Shown here piece by piece: positions 1-10,418 of a stretch of DNA of 64,000 nt. The first letter of the stretch is position 1. Each line of letters starts with the position of its first letter. Under the pieces are notes generated by a model. That model made no database searches. It was not told where the DNA came from and worked only from the letters and a program-made list of their open reading frames with translations. Source of the DNA: B18-G4 sp032250805 (GTDB lineage: Bacteria; Bacteroidota; Bacteroidia; Bacteroidales; B18-G4); contig JAVVEM010000007.1 of the NCBI GenBank assembly GCA_032250805.1, positions 1-64,000 on the forward strand, given 5' to 3'. The position numbers and the translations under genes are program-made.

Positions 1-2
1 AG

Positions 3-3000
3 AACCCATCGCACACCTATGCTCTGAATGGCACTTATACGGTCAGCCTGACGGTTACCAACAGCAATGGCTGCATGGATGACACCACGCTGACCATAGA
101 AGTGTATCCTTCACCGGTAGCCAACTTCAGTGACTCGAGCCTGTGTACCTTCGAGGTATTCTTTACAGACCTGTCCATCCATAATGCTGATAGTATACAA
201 AGCTGGTACTGGATATTCGGTGATGGAGACACCGATACGGTCCGGAACCCTGTACATATCTATCCTGGCAATAGCATATACAGCGTAACGCTGATCGTTA
301 CCAACAGCAATGGCTGTGTTGATTCGATCACCAAACCGGTTATCGTAGAGCCAGCTCCACTGGCCGACTTTACCGCCGATACGGTATGTGTGAACACTGC
401 TACACAATTTACAGACCTGAGCACCTCACCGGCCAGTCCGATCGTAAGCTGGACCTGGGTCTTTGATGATGGTGACAGTGCCTTTGTGAAGAATCCGACG
501 CATACATATACCGTAGCAGGTATTTATAATGTCACCCTGATCATAGTGGCTGATAACGGTTGCTCAGATACGATCACCCAACCAGTGCTAGTATGGCCTG
601 AGCCGGTGGCCCAGTTCAGCACCACTGCCGAATGTGTTGGTTACCCGACAATATTTAATGATGAGTCAGTGGCCAATGCCGACAGTTTGGTAGCCTGGAG
701 CTGGAACTTTGGAGATGGATCGACATCGACACAACAGAGCCCGACACACACCTATGTTCTGAATGGCACTTATACGGTAAGCCTGACAGTAACCAACAGC
801 AATGGCTGCATCGATGATACCTCCATGACTGTTGAGGTATTCCCGCTGCCTGTGGCTAACTTCACCGATTCAACAGATTGCAACGGTTACTGGGCATACT
901 TCTATGATCTGTCGGTGCCGAATGCTCCGGGCATTGTTAGCTGGCACTGGGACTTCGGTGACGGAAGTACATCCACACTGCAGAATCCTTCACACCAGTA
1001 TCCTGCTGCCGGTACGTACAGTGTCACCCTAACTGTGGTTAACAGCAATAACTGTACGAACAGCATTACCATTCCTGTGGTGATCATACCGGCACCTGTG
1101 GCAGCCTTTACATCAGATACTGCCTGCGCAATGAGCGCGACGACTTTCATTGATCTGTCGACTACTACCAACGGCATTATCATCCAGTGGTGGTGGGACT
1201 TCGGTGATGGTGGAACATCAACGATACAGAACCCGACACATACTTACACTGCTCCGGGCACTTATCCTGTTACACTGGCCGTTGAAACCAATCAGGGATG
1301 CAGGGATACAGCTTATGGTTTTGCCGAGGTATGGCCACTGCCTGTCTCTGCATTTACCTATGCACCTACCTGTGAATACGATGCAGTGGTGTTCAGTGAC
1401 CTGTCGATAGCCAATTCAGCCAGCATAGCAAGCTGGAACTGGGACTTCGGCGATGGAACCACATCCACCGCACAGAACCCCACACACCTGTATCCGGGAT
1501 TTGGCATCTACAATGTGACATTGCAGATTGTGAACTCCAATGGCTGTGTTGATGATACCACCATGCCGATAGAAGTTTGGGATCAGCCCGTTGCCAATTT
1601 CATTGATTCTGTTACCTGTGACGATTACATTGTATACTTTACTGACCTCAGCGACAGTGTGAATACACCAATTGTGAGCTGGTACTGGAACTTTGGTGAC
1701 GGATATGTTAATGTGAATCAGAACCCGATGCACCAGTATGCAGCCGCAGGTACCTATACTGTGACGCTGATCGTGACCAACAGCAACGGATGTTCGGATA
1801 CTATTTCAAGGGATGTTACCGTTTGGGATCCCCCGATTGCCGAATTCTCTTCTGATACAGTTTGTGTATTCACACCCACAACATTTACCGACCTATCGTA
1901 TGCGGCCAATGGCGGCATCGTGAAGTGGTACTGGGACTTTGGCGACGGTACAACCTCCTCGCTTCCAGAACCCCAACATACCTTTACCACTCCGGGTACG
2001 CATCTGGTGAGTCTTACGGTATGGGCAGCCGATAGCTGTAGCGCTACAGTAACACATCCTGTTGAGGTATGGCCATTGCCTGAGCCGATTTTTGCTGCCG
2101 ATTCCGTATGTCTTGGAGAAAACACTCAATTTACTGATTTCTCCATCGCAAATGCCACAAGCATTGTGAGCTGGAACTGGAACTTCGGCGATGGTGGATT
2201 CTCGAGTGCTCAGAACCCGGTTCATATGTTCACTGCAGTAGGAACTTACCCGGTAACCCTCACCGTGATGAACTCCAACGGATGCGTGAACGATACTACC
2301 ATAGATATTATCGTTTACCCGCTGCCAATAGCGAACTTCCTTGATAGTACAGCACAATCGTCATTGACTGTTTACTTCACTGATATTTCAATACCCATGG
2401 CCGATAGTATTGTATCCTGGAACTGGGACTTCGGTGATCCTCCTTCCGGAGCAAACAATACATCTACATTACAGCATCCACAGCACCTGTACCCAATTGC
2501 AGGAGATTATACCATATGCCTGACCATTGTTAACTCGAATGGTTGTGGGGATGAGATTTGCAGAACGATCAGGGTAGAAGCCGATCCTGTTGCGATCTTT
2601 ACTGCTGATACGGCCTGCTTCGAATCACCAACACATTTCTATGACCTGTCGATCCCGAATGGCGACAGCCTGATAAGCTGGCTTTGGACCTTTGGCGATG
2701 GTAATACATCAACATTGCAGAATCCGACGCACACTTATGGTGCTCCGGGTACCTACTGGGTCACCCTCGAAGTGGTCAACTCGCACTTCGGCGAAGATGA
2801 TACCAGTATGTGGGTACTTGTACACCCGCTGCCTGATGTGGCATTCGAAGATTCACTGGTATGCGGAACCCTTGAAGTCTACTTTACCGACCTGAGCGTA
2901 GCCAATGCTGATTCGATCACAAGCTGGTTCTGGGACTTCGGTGACGGTACCACTTCCACACTCCAGAACCCGTTCCATGTATACGACAGCATGGCCAACT

Positions 3001-6000
3001 ATACGATATCACTGATCGTGACCAATAGCAATGGCTGCCAGGATACCTCCATCAGGACCATATGGGTTAACCCGGGACCAATCGCAGCATTCGATCCACA
3101 TGAGGCTTGCTCACAGGTACCGGTTCAATTCACGGATCAGTCGATAGCCAACCAGGGGTCATTGACCAACTGGTGGTGGGACTTCGGTGATGGCGGCACA
3201 GCTACCGGACCGAACCCGACGCATACCTTTGCTACTCCGGGCGTTTATATTGTTACCCTCATCGTAATGGACAACTTCGGATGTGCAGATACACTCATAC
3301 AGCCCGTTACGATCAATCCTGATCCTGTTGCGATGTTCGACTTCGATGACCTGATCTGTGACGGTGAAGTAGCACACTTCTTCGATGAATCGCTGCCATG
3401 GGCCGACAGCCTCGTAGCATGGTGGTGGGACTTTGGTGATGGTGGCTCATCTACAGCTCAGAATCCTACCCATTTATTCCCAACCAATGGATTCTACACA
3501 GTAACATTGACCGTAGAAAACTCCAATGGCTGCCAGGACGATACTGCCATGGTCGTTGAGGTGTTCTCATCACCAACCGCAGCATTCATTACCAGCCAGC
3601 CACTGTGCCTTGCTGATACTGTGGACTTCCTCGATATGTCGACCCCGGGTCAGGACAGTATTATCAGCTGGTACTGGGACTTTGGTGATGGATATACATC
3701 CACCTTGCAGAATCCTTCGCACCTGTACAACTGGTCGGGAAGCTTCCTGGTATCGCTGCTTGTTACCAATTCGAACGGATGTATATCACTGGCCACTGAT
3801 TCGATCACCATCGTTGAAAGCCCGATCGCCGACTTCGACCATGATTATCCATGCTGGGGCACGATGACACAGTTTACAGACCTGTCGGTGAACCCTGGTC
3901 CGGGAGTGATTACTTCATGGTCCTGGGACTTTGGCGACGGCGGAACGGAAATGACGCAGAATCCTAGCCATGTATACAGTGCAGCGGGAACCTATACCGT
4001 CACCCTTACTGTGGTGAACAACTCCGGCTGTGAAGACGAGATCAGCAAGATGGTTCAGATCTATAACGGTCCTGAAGCTGCCTTTACCTTCGACAATGTT
4101 TGCGAAGGCTACGATACTTATTTCCATAGCACATCGATCCCGGGCGATGCTCCGATCGTAAATTACTATTGGGACTTTGGCGATGGAACGACGGCCACAG
4201 GTATTCAGAGTCCGACACACCAGTATGCTTCCATAGGATTCTATAATGTTACCCTCATTATTGGAGATGCTCATGGTTGTTTCGATTCCATCTCGCATAA
4301 TATTACGATCTATCCCGGACCGACTGCCGACTTTATTGCAGATACCGTCTGTGTTGGCAGCCCGACGAACTTCCATGATGTCTCTACACCGCAGGTGGGT
4401 ATCGTTAGCTGGAGCTGGAACTTCGGTGATCCTTCATCGGGAGGTCAGAATGTTTCATCACTCCAGCATCCGCAACATACCTATAGTGTGGAAGGATTCT
4501 ATAACGTAACACTGACCGTTGTCGATACCAATGATTGCTTCCACACCATTGTTAAGACAATCTATGCTGAGCCTGAACCTATAGCCGACTTTACGTATAC
4601 TGGTAGCTGCGAAGGCACTCCTGTGCAGTTCTTCGACCTTTCACAGACCTATTCCGGCAACATCGAGATGTGGGTATGGGATTACGGTGATGGCTCTGGT
4701 GATACCATAGTAACTCCATCAAGCCCGAATGTAAGCCATTTGTATCCTGCATCCGGACAATATACCGTAACACTCACCGTGATCAATACTTCAGGTTGTG
4801 AAGGTACCGTAAGCAAGGTAATCATCATCGCTGAAAGCCCGGAAGCCAACTTCACCTACGACATGGGTTGTGAAGGTGATCCCGTTCAATTCTTCGACGC
4901 TACACCGGGAGGGGATATTATTGCATGGCAATGGAACTTCGGCGATCCTGCATCAGGTGCCAATAATACGTCAACACTGCCTGACCCGGTTCACGTGTTT
5001 ACGGGTATGGGCACATATAATGTGAGCCTGGTTGTTGTGAGCTCTCTGGGTTGCTATGATACAATTATTAAGTCTGTTAACATACAGCCTACCTCACCTG
5101 TAGACTTCTACTGGGATGCAGCCTGTGAAGATGAAATTACACAGTTCTATAGCGACACCACGGTTGTAAATGTTAATATGATTACAAATTACAATTGGGA
5201 CTTTGGTGACGGATACTGGTCGAACCTCATGCATCCCGGACATGTTTACGATGGCGATGGGGTATATAATGTAACGCTTACCATTACAGATACCAATAAC
5301 TGTGAATCACAACTTTCGCAGGAAGTTGTCGTGAAGAAACGCCCGAATGCTTTCTATGATGTTACGGAACCGACTTGCCTTACCGACAGTGTATTTTTCA
5401 ACAACATGTCGACTTCGCAGGATGGTTATATTGTAACCTGGGTTTGGGATTTCGATGATGGCTCGCCCCTCGACAGCATTACCTTCCCCAACGATCCTAA
5501 TGTATGGCATAAGTTCGATTCGGTGGGCACCTATGGCGTGACGCTTTATATAACCAGCTCAATCGGTTGTTCGCACGAATATAGCCGTGAAGTCCATATC
5601 CTGCCTGAACCGGCGGCTGACTTTATGTATTCTGACACATGTTCTGAACAAGCTGTACAGTTTACAGATCTTAGCGATACCATTGGTCACGGAGAATTTG
5701 TCTATGAATGGAACTTCGGTGATCCGGCATCCGGCATCTACAATACATCGAACCAGACAAACCCGACGCATACTTATGTCCATGGCGACAGCACATACAA
5801 TGTTACACTTATCATAACGAATTATGCAGGTTGTGATGATACCATTGTTAAGTCGATATACATCAAACAATCGCCTGCTGTTGCCTTCCAGTGGAATACA
5901 GCCTGCGAAGATACGCTGACGCATTTCTATCCTGATTCATCGATCATGGATGTTTCAACGATCTCAATCTGGTTCTGGGACTTTGGTGATGGTACTTTTG

Positions 6001-9000
6001 CCTACGAACCTGATCCGATGCACCAGTTCCCATCAGTTGGCACCTATTATGTTACCCTTACGGTTCAGGATACGGGAGTGTGCTCCAATTCAATTACTGT
6101 ACCTGTTATTGTCAGCGAGAGCCCGGTGGCCATGTTTAATTTGCCTCAGACTTCATGTCAGTACAGTACGGTATATTTTGACGACCAATCGTATGGACAG
6201 GGATCATACATTACAGAATGGCATTGGGACTTTGGTGATGGAACAGATACAACGATATTCTTCCCGGGCGATCCGGATGTTTATCATACATATAATTTTG
6301 GTGGTACGTTTGCTGTTACACTCACGGTAACATCGGCTCAGGAATGTCTGGGACAGATCACTCATCTGCTTACGATTAGTGATGTGCCTGAGGCGCAATT
6401 CGAATATGAAAATACATGTTACGGAGGAGCAACACAGTTCTATGATATGACCAGCACCTCCGGATCTGCGATTAACAGCTGGTACTGGAACTTTGGTGAT
6501 CCCAATTCAGGTATTCTTAACACCTCTTCTCAGCAGAATCCTGAACATGCATTTACTGCAATGGGGACATACAATGTGATCCTTGTGGTAAGCAATGCAA
6601 GCGGATGTGTTGATACAGTAATGCAGGCGGTTGCTATCACGGAGGGACAAGCGGTTGACTTCATTTACGAAAATAACTGTATGAATCAGTCTACATATTT
6701 CTATACTGATACAGCAGTAACAAATATCGGAGCAATCCAAATATTTGAATGGGACTTTGGTGACGGAAGTCCTGGATCGAACCTTGTTAATCCTGAGCAT
6801 ACCTATGCTACAGCAGGTGTTTATACTGTAACTCTTACGATTACTGATTACTCAGATTGTATAAGTACGGTATCGCATAATGTAGAGGTGATGGAGAATC
6901 CTGTTGCCCTGTTCAGTTATGAAACAGGTTGTGAAGGCACTCCTGTACAATTTACTGATTTCTCATATACCAATGCCGGTGAACTGATCACCTCATGGTA
7001 CTGGAATTTTGGTGATCCTGCTTCCGGTGCAGCAAACTTCTCAACTGAACGACATCCTACGCATGTCTTCACAAATTCGGGTACTTTCCAGGTTGAACTG
7101 ATGGTTACTTCACAAAGCGGATGTATGGATTCAATCACGCTGCCAGTCAGTGTTGATTCGGGTCCTGAAGCAGAATTCTCCTTTACAACTTCATCCTGCC
7201 TGAACGGAACTGTTTCATTCTTTGATGAATCCATTGCATACATGGGTCAGATCGTTTCATGGCGCTGGATATTTGAACCAGGCTATCAGTCAGGTTTACA
7301 GAATCCAAATTATACATTCAGCCAAACCGACACGACTTATATTGTGATGCTGGCAGTGGAAGACAGTAAGGGTTGCAGGGATACAATATATAAGGATGTT
7401 ACTGTGCCTGCCGATCTTGATGCAGTTATCAATAGTTCGATGGATTGTTTCGGTCAGGATATGATGTTCAGTGCCAACATTCTGCAGCCTTTGCCCAATA
7501 GCATTTATTCATACGACTGGAACTTTGGTGATCCGGGTTCAGGAATTGCCAATACGTCTCATGCAGCTGAACCCGCGCATGAATTCACAAATCCGGGCAC
7601 ATACATTGTCAAACTTGATTTTATTGATCAATTTGGATGCGATGGATCAATAACCAGGGAAATTGTGGTGCATCCATTGCCGGCGCCTGATTTTAGCTGG
7701 GATGTTGACGTTTGCGACAGCGTATTCCGGTTCACAGATCTGTCAGCGACCCCGGGCTTTGGTGTACAGTCACTCACATGGAACTTTGGCGATGGCAGTC
7801 CGGCAACAACGCAAAGTGGTCCGGGTATGGGTTATATCGAACATACTTATAATGATTTTGGCACCTATTCGGTAACACTCATTGTTGAAGGCACCAATGG
7901 TTGTATCGACAGCATCTCCAGGGATGTTACAAGGGAAACCTGTATTATTCCGGGTATTGCCTATGACAGTGTGGTTTGCCAGAATACACCGGTAATCTTT
8001 AATACTACATCTACGGTTGCTCCTGCAATTACGAACTGGTATTGGAACTTTGGTGATGGCACTGATACAATTTATTACGAAACATCAGGTTACGTTGATC
8101 ATGTTTACAGGCAAACCGGTGAATTTACCATTCGTTTTGCTGTGACGGCTATGATTAACGGTAGCCTTGTTTCAGATACGATATACAGGAGTATCGAGGT
8201 AATGCCTGCTCCGGACGCCAACTTCTTCACCGGCCCGGGCTGCATGGGTTCACCTGTAAGTTTCTATGATTCAACTATAAGTATTGATTCTTATGTGACC
8301 GCATGGCAGTGGAACTTCGGAACCAGTTCGGCAAGCGATACATCAACTGCTCAATCACCGCATTATCAGTATGAAAACACGGGTAATTATGTTGTTACCA
8401 TGGTTGCAATGAATAACTATGGCTGTTTCGACACAGTGAAAAAACCCATTGCTATTAATTATGCACCTATGGCTGCATTCGAATATACGCCGGGATGTCT
8501 CAACCAGCCTGTTGAATTTAACGACCTGTCAGAAACTGAAGAAGGCGACAGGGTGATTGCCTGGAGCTGGAACTTCGGCGACGGTTCAACAAATGCCGAC
8601 ACATCGCATGTACAAAATCCTTCATACAGTTATGGATACATGGGACCGAAAGCTGTTGAACTGATTGTATACAATACCAGTGGCTGTCCTGACACGATTA
8701 GACAGCTTATTGATATACATCCGAACCCCACAGCTGATTTCATCATTCTTGATAATTATGAAGATGTTCAAGGCCAGGTTGCCCTTGAAGACTTGTCGTT
8801 GGATGCAGAATCATACTACTGGGATCTGGGTGATGGTTTTACCGTATATGATGACTACCCGCCAATTATACACCGTTACGAAGAAGACGGAACCTATATG
8901 GTTGAGCAGGTTGTATGGAATAAGTTTGGATGTCCGGATACTGCACGCAGAGAATACGACTTCCTGTTTAAAACCCTGTACATCCCCAATGCGTTGAATC

Positions 9001-9302
9001 CGAATGGCTTTGATCCTGAGACCAAGGTATTCCAGCCGAAGGGCCGCAACCTGCAATACTATCATATTGCCATTTACAATTCGTGGGGTGAAAAGCTATG
9101 GGAAAGCAACGCACTCGATTCTGAAGGACGTCCTGCCGAAAGCTGGGATGGTACTTATGAAGGTAAACTTGTACCAAGCGATGTTTATCTATGGAAGGCA
9201 GAAGCGATCTTTAAGGATGGCACCGTTTGGGAAGGCAGTGTGGTAGGCCATACAGATGGCATGGATAACCGTACCTCAGGTTATGTGGTTGTGGTAAGGT
9301 AA
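3..9302 (+). CDS. Giant PKD-repeat extracellular protein with type B T9SS-like C-terminus (5' end outside window)
   Basis: The reading frame is already open at base 3 and encodes the tail of a PKD repeat, so the gene starts upstream; about 3100 residues are visible. I count 35 further PKD domains, each about 80-95 residues with the core W-x-W-(D/N)-F-G-D-(G/P), a following H-x-Y/F and a G-x-Y-x-V-x-L strand. Some carry the variant FGDP-(A/S)SG with an NTS-like insertion. The last ~85 residues (from about base 8960) lack PKD character. They hold IPNA-N-P, a YNSWGEKLWES-like strand and a final VVVVR, matching the CHU_C / gliding-motility-associated (T9SS type B) C-terminal domain. PKD domains are extracellular beta-sandwiches, so I infer a secreted or surface-anchored adhesin or filament. 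Most repeats keep a conserved Cys pair. No enzymatic domain is visible. The stop is 18 bp from the convergent phoH gene. Confidence 0.93.
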   Translation, partial: NPSHTYALNGTYTVSLTVTNSNGCMDDTTLTIEVYPSPVANFSDSSLCTFEVFFTDLSIHNADSIQSWYWIFGDGDTDTVRNPVHIYPGNSIYSVTLIVTNSNGCVDSITKPVIVEPAPLADFTADTVCVNTATQFTDLSTSPASPIVSWTWVFDDGDSAFVKNPTHTYTVAGIYNVTLIIVADNGCSDTITQPVLVWPEPVAQFSTTAECVGYPTIFNDESVANADSLVAWSWNFGDGSTSTQQSPTHTYVLNGTYTVSLTVTNSNGCIDDTSMTVEVFPLPVANFTDSTDCNGYWAYFYDLSVPNAPGIVSWHWDFGDGSTSTLQNPSHQYPAAGTYSVTLTVVNSNNCTNSITIPVVIIPAPVAAFTSDTACAMSATTFIDLSTTTNGIIIQWWWDFGDGGTSTIQNPTHTYTAPGTYPVTLAVETNQGCRDTAYGFAEVWPLPVSAFTYAPTCEYDAVVFSDLSIANSASIASWNWDFGDGTTSTAQNPTHLYPGFGIYNVTLQIVNSNGCVDDTTMPIEVWDQPVANFIDSVTCDDYIVYFTDLSDSVNTPIVSWYWNFGDGYVNVNQNPMHQYAAAGTYTVTLIVTNSNGCSDTISRDVTVWDPPIAEFSSDTVCVFTPTTFTDLSYAANGGIVKWYWDFGDGTTSSLPEPQHTFTTPGTHLVSLTVWAADSCSATVTHPVEVWPLPEPIFAADSVCLGENTQFTDFSIANATSIVSWNWNFGDGGFSSAQNPVHMFTAVGTYPVTLTVMNSNGCVNDTTIDIIVYPLPIANFLDSTAQSSLTVYFTDISIPMADSIVSWNWDFGDPPSGANNTSTLQHPQHLYPIAGDYTICLTIVNSNGCGDEICRTIRVEADPVAIFTADTACFESPTHFYDLSIPNGDSLISWLWTFGDGNTSTLQNPTHTYGAPGTYWVTLEVVNSHFGEDDTSMWVLVHPLPDVAFEDSLVCGTLEVYFTDLSVANADSITSWFWDFGDGTTSTLQNPFHVYDSMANYTISLIVTNSNGCQDTSIRTIWVNPGPIAAFDPHEACSQVPVQFTDQSIANQGSLTNWWWDFGDGGTATGPNPTHTFATPGVYIVTLIVMDNFGCADTLIQPVTINPDPVAMFDFDDLICDGEVAHFFDESLPWADSLVAWWWDFGDGGSSTAQNPTHLFPTNGFYTVTLTVENSNGCQDDTAMVVEVFSSPTAAFITSQPLCLADTVDFLDMSTPGQDSIISWYWDFGDGYTSTLQNPSHLYNWSGSFLVSLLVTNSNGCISLATDSITIVESPIADFDHDYPCWGTMTQFTDLSVNPGPGVITSWSWDFGDGGTEMTQNPSHVYSAAGTYTVTLTVVNNSGCEDEISKMVQIYNGPEAAFTFDNVCEGYDTYFHSTSIPGDAPIVNYYWDFGDGTTATGIQSPTHQYASIGFYNVTLIIGDAHGCFDSISHNITIYPGPTADFIADTVCVGSPTNFHDVSTPQVGIVSWSWNFGDPSSGGQNVSSLQHPQHTYSVEGFYNVTLTVVDTNDCFHTIVKTIYAEPEPIADFTYTGSCEGTPVQFFDLSQTYSGNIEMWVWDYGDGSGDTIVTPSSPNVSHLYPASGQYTVTLTVINTSGCEGTVSKVIIIAESPEANFTYDMGCEGDPVQFFDATPGGDIIAWQWNFGDPASGANNTSTLPDPVHVFTGMGTYNVSLVVVSSLGCYDTIIKSVNIQPTSPVDFYWDAACEDEITQFYSDTTVVNVNMITNYNWDFGDGYWSNLMHPGHVYDGDGVYNVTLTITDTNNCESQLSQEVVVKKRPNAFYDVTEPTCLTDSVFFNNMSTSQDGYIVTWVWDFDDGSPLDSITFPNDPNVWHKFDSVGTYGVTLYITSSIGCSHEYSREVHILPEPAADFMYSDTCSEQAVQFTDLSDTIGHGEFVYEWNFGDPASGIYNTSNQTNPTHTYVHGDSTYNVTLIITNYAGCDDTIVKSIYIKQSPAVAFQWNTACEDTLTHFYPDSSIMDVSTISIWFWDFGDGTFAYEPDPMHQFPSVGTYYVTLTVQDTGVCSNSITVPVIVSESPVAMFNLPQTSCQYSTVYFDDQSYGQGSYITEWHWDFGDGTDTTIFFPGDPDVYHTYNFGGTFAVTLTVTSAQECLGQITHLLTISDVPEAQFEYENTCYGGATQFYDMTSTSGSAINSWYWNFGDPNSGILNTSSQQNPEHAFTAMGTYNVILVVSNASGCVDTVMQAVAITEGQAVDFIYENNCMNQSTYFYTDTAVTNIGAIQIFEWDFGDGSPGSNLVNPEHTYATAGVYTVTLTITDYSDCISTVSHNVEVMENPVALFSYETGCEGTPVQFTDFSYTNAGELITSWYWNFGDPASGAANFSTERHPTHVFTNSGTFQVELMVTSQSGCMDSITLPVSVDSGPEAEFSFTTSSCLNGTVSFFDESIAYMGQIVSWRWIFEPGYQSGLQNPNYTFSQTDTTYIVMLAVEDSKGCRDTIYKDVTVPADLDAVINSSMDCFGQDMMFSANILQPLPNSIYSYDWNFGDPGSGIANTSHAAEPAHEFTNPGTYIVKLDFIDQFGCDGSITREIVVHPLPAPDFSWDVDVCDSVFRFTDLSATPGFGVQSLTWNFGDGSPATTQSGPGMGYIEHTYNDFGTYSVTLIVEGTNGCIDSISRDVTRETCIIPGIAYDSVVCQNTPVIFNTTSTVAPAITNWYWNFGDGTDTIYYETSGYVDHVYRQTGEFTIRFAVTAMINGSLVSDTIYRSIEVMPAPDANFFTGPGCMGSPVSFYDSTISIDSYVTAWQWNFGTSSASDTSTAQSPHYQYENTGNYVVTMVAMNNYGCFDTVKKPIAINYAPMAAFEYTPGCLNQPVEFNDLSETEEGDRVIAWSWNFGDGSTNADTSHVQNPSYSYGYMGPKAVELIVYNTSGCPDTIRQLIDIHPNPTADFIILDNYEDVQGQVALEDLSLDAESYYWDLGDGFTVYDDYPPIIHRYEEDGTYMVEQVVWNKFGCPDTARREYDFLFKTLYIPNALNPNGFDPETKVFQPKGRNLQYYHIAIYNSWGEKLWESNALDSEGRPAESWDGTYEGKLVPSDVYLWKAEAIFKDGTVWEGSVVGHTDGMDNRTSGYVVVVR
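117..3060 (+). repeat. Three-PKD higher-order repeat (about 735-738 bp period)
   Basis: Inside the giant gene the PKD domains recur in sets of three. Equivalent type-1 domain starts (VANF/IANF followed by DS) lie at bases 117, 852, 1590 and 2328, spaced 735, 738 and 738 bp. Type-2 domains (xFTADTxC, TxFxDLS) and type-3 domains (ANxxS before SWxW) keep the same order between them. DNA similarity between units is high: the stretch from base 14 and the one from base 749 differ at about five positions in the first 66 bases. From about repeat 12 the phase slips by one domain. Confidence 0.75.
4560..6900 (+). repeat. Second three-PKD supercycle (about 780 bp period)
   Basis: A diverged three-domain cycle is visible in the protein. 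FGDP/NTS-type domains centre near bases 4930, 5710 and 6490. ACED/NCMN-x-FY-x-D domains follow near 5200, 5970 and 6750. Domains with a (P/S)xDP/SPNVxH loop centre near 4680, 5450 and 6230. The spacing is roughly 775-780 bp, slightly longer than the upstream cycle because of the NTS and NDP insertions. Confidence 0.65.
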
Positions 9303-9320
9303 GCGATCTTGCCAGTGGAA

Positions 9321-10280
9321 TTATTCCTTTTCTTTTTTGTACCCATAGGCAGCAATGATCTTGCTAACCAGTTTATGGCGGACAATATCCTTTTCGTCGA
9401 GGTAGATAAAATCAATTCCAGCAGTGTTTTTCAGAATGCGCAGGGCGTGGATCAGTCCTGATTCCTGTTTTACAGGCAGGTCGATCTGGGTAATGTCGCC
9501 GGTAACAATAAATTTTGAAGAACGTCCCATGCGGGTAAGGAACATTTTAAGTTGGTTGGGTGTAGTATTCTGTGCTTCGTCGAGGATGGCAAAGGCGTGA
9601 TCGAGGGTGCGCCCGCGCATAAAAGCAAGGGGTGCTACCTCAATTGTACCATCTTCAAGGTAGGAAAGGAGTTTTTGCATCGGCAGCATGTCGCGGAGGG
9701 CATCGTACAGGGGTTGAAGATAAGGGTCGAGCTTATCTTTCAGGTCGCCCGGAAGAAACCCCAGGTTTTCACCTGCCTCAACTGCCGGCCTGGTGAGGAT
9801 GATCCTTTTTACTTCTTTGTTTTTTAATGCTCTGACTGCCAGGGCAACAGCAGTGTAGGTCTTTCCTGTGCCCGCGGGCCCCACAGCCAGGATAAGATCG
9901 TTTTTTTCGCTGGCTTTCACCATTTTACGCTGATTAACCGTGCGCGCTCTCACCAGGAGGCCATCGCGCCCAAAAACCAGGACTTCATCATTCTTTTTAT
10001 CACTGGATCTTTCGGGGATGCCATTTTCCTTGCTTCCCATGATCTGCAGGATGTCATTTTCGGTTATCTTGCCGAAACGGTCGTATGATGTCAGTAAAAG
10101 ATAAAACCGCCGTTCAAAATCTTCAAGATCCTGATCAGTACCCGATATCTTGATCGTATCACCTCTTGCGATGATCTTCATTTGCGGGAAAATTGACCTG
10201 ATAAGGTTAAGGTTATTGTCGTTTACCCCATAGATTTCGAGGGGACTGAAGGCTTCAATAGAAATGATCTTTTCATTCAT
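9321..10280 (-). CDS. phoH: PhoH-family ATPase
   Basis: 319 residues, the usual length of short PhoH-like (YbeZ-type) proteins. Residues 1-65 form a KH-like RNA-binding region. The P-loop GPAGTGKT is at 134-141, followed by the family signature ILTRPAVEAGE-LGFLPGD. Walker B (FAILDEAQN) is at about 230-238 and the VTGD-TQ-DLP motif at 259-269. Members are ATPases linked to RNA or ribosome metabolism, often next to ybeY; no ybeY is visible here. It converges on the giant PKD gene and is divergent from the SAM-hydrolase-like gene, with its own promoter-like box at 10324-10331. The start is the first Met of an otherwise well-conserved N-terminus. Confidence 0.95.
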   Translation of the reverse strand: MNEKIISIEAFSPLEIYGVNDNNLNLIRSIFPQMKIIARGDTIKISGTDQDLEDFERRFYLLLTSYDRFGKITENDILQIMGSKENGIPERSSDKKNDEVLVFGRDGLLVRARTVNQRKMVKASEKNDLILAVGPAGTGKTYTAVALAVRALKNKEVKRIILTRPAVEAGENLGFLPGDLKDKLDPYLQPLYDALRDMLPMQKLLSYLEDGTIEVAPLAFMRGRTLDHAFAILDEAQNTTPNQLKMFLTRMGRSSKFIVTGDITQIDLPVKQESGLIHALRILKNTAGIDFIYLDEKDIVRHKLVSKIIAAYGYKKEKE

Positions 10281-10323
10281 AGGATGGAGATCTCTCTGTT
10301 AATGGATTTCAGGATATATAAAT

Positions 10324-10331
10324 CAAAATTA
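10324..10331 (-). promoter_or_regulatory. Bacteroidota -7 box for phoH
   Basis: On the minus strand this reads TAATTTTG, a full match to TAnnTTTG, about 43 bp upstream of the phoH ATG. No clear TTG at the -33 position was found. Confidence 0.45.
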
Positions 10332-10362
10332 TTAAAAATAACTCTTGTTCATTCTAAATTAT

Positions 10363-10370
10363 TACTTTTG
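10363..10370 (+). promoter_or_regulatory. Bacteroidota -7 box for the SAM-hydrolase-like gene
   Basis: TACTTTTG matches TAnnTTTG and lies 48 bp upstream of the ATG at 10419. It faces the phoH box at 10324-10331. A TTG at 10345-10347 is closer (15 bp) than the usual 19-21 bp spacing. Confidence 0.45.
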
Positions 10371-10418
10371 AATTTAGTTTAAGCGTATTCACCAGGTTTT
10401 CAATTTGGATTCAGATTT

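Noticed and set aside
111..407. Long antisense ORFs inside the PKD gene
   Set aside because: They mirror the repetitive codon pattern, lack any family features and recur wherever the repeats do.
117..9000. Regular repeats that could resemble a CRISPR or satellite array
   Set aside because: The period is ~80-95 codons inside one long frame with a clear PKD protein pattern; the repeats are coding.
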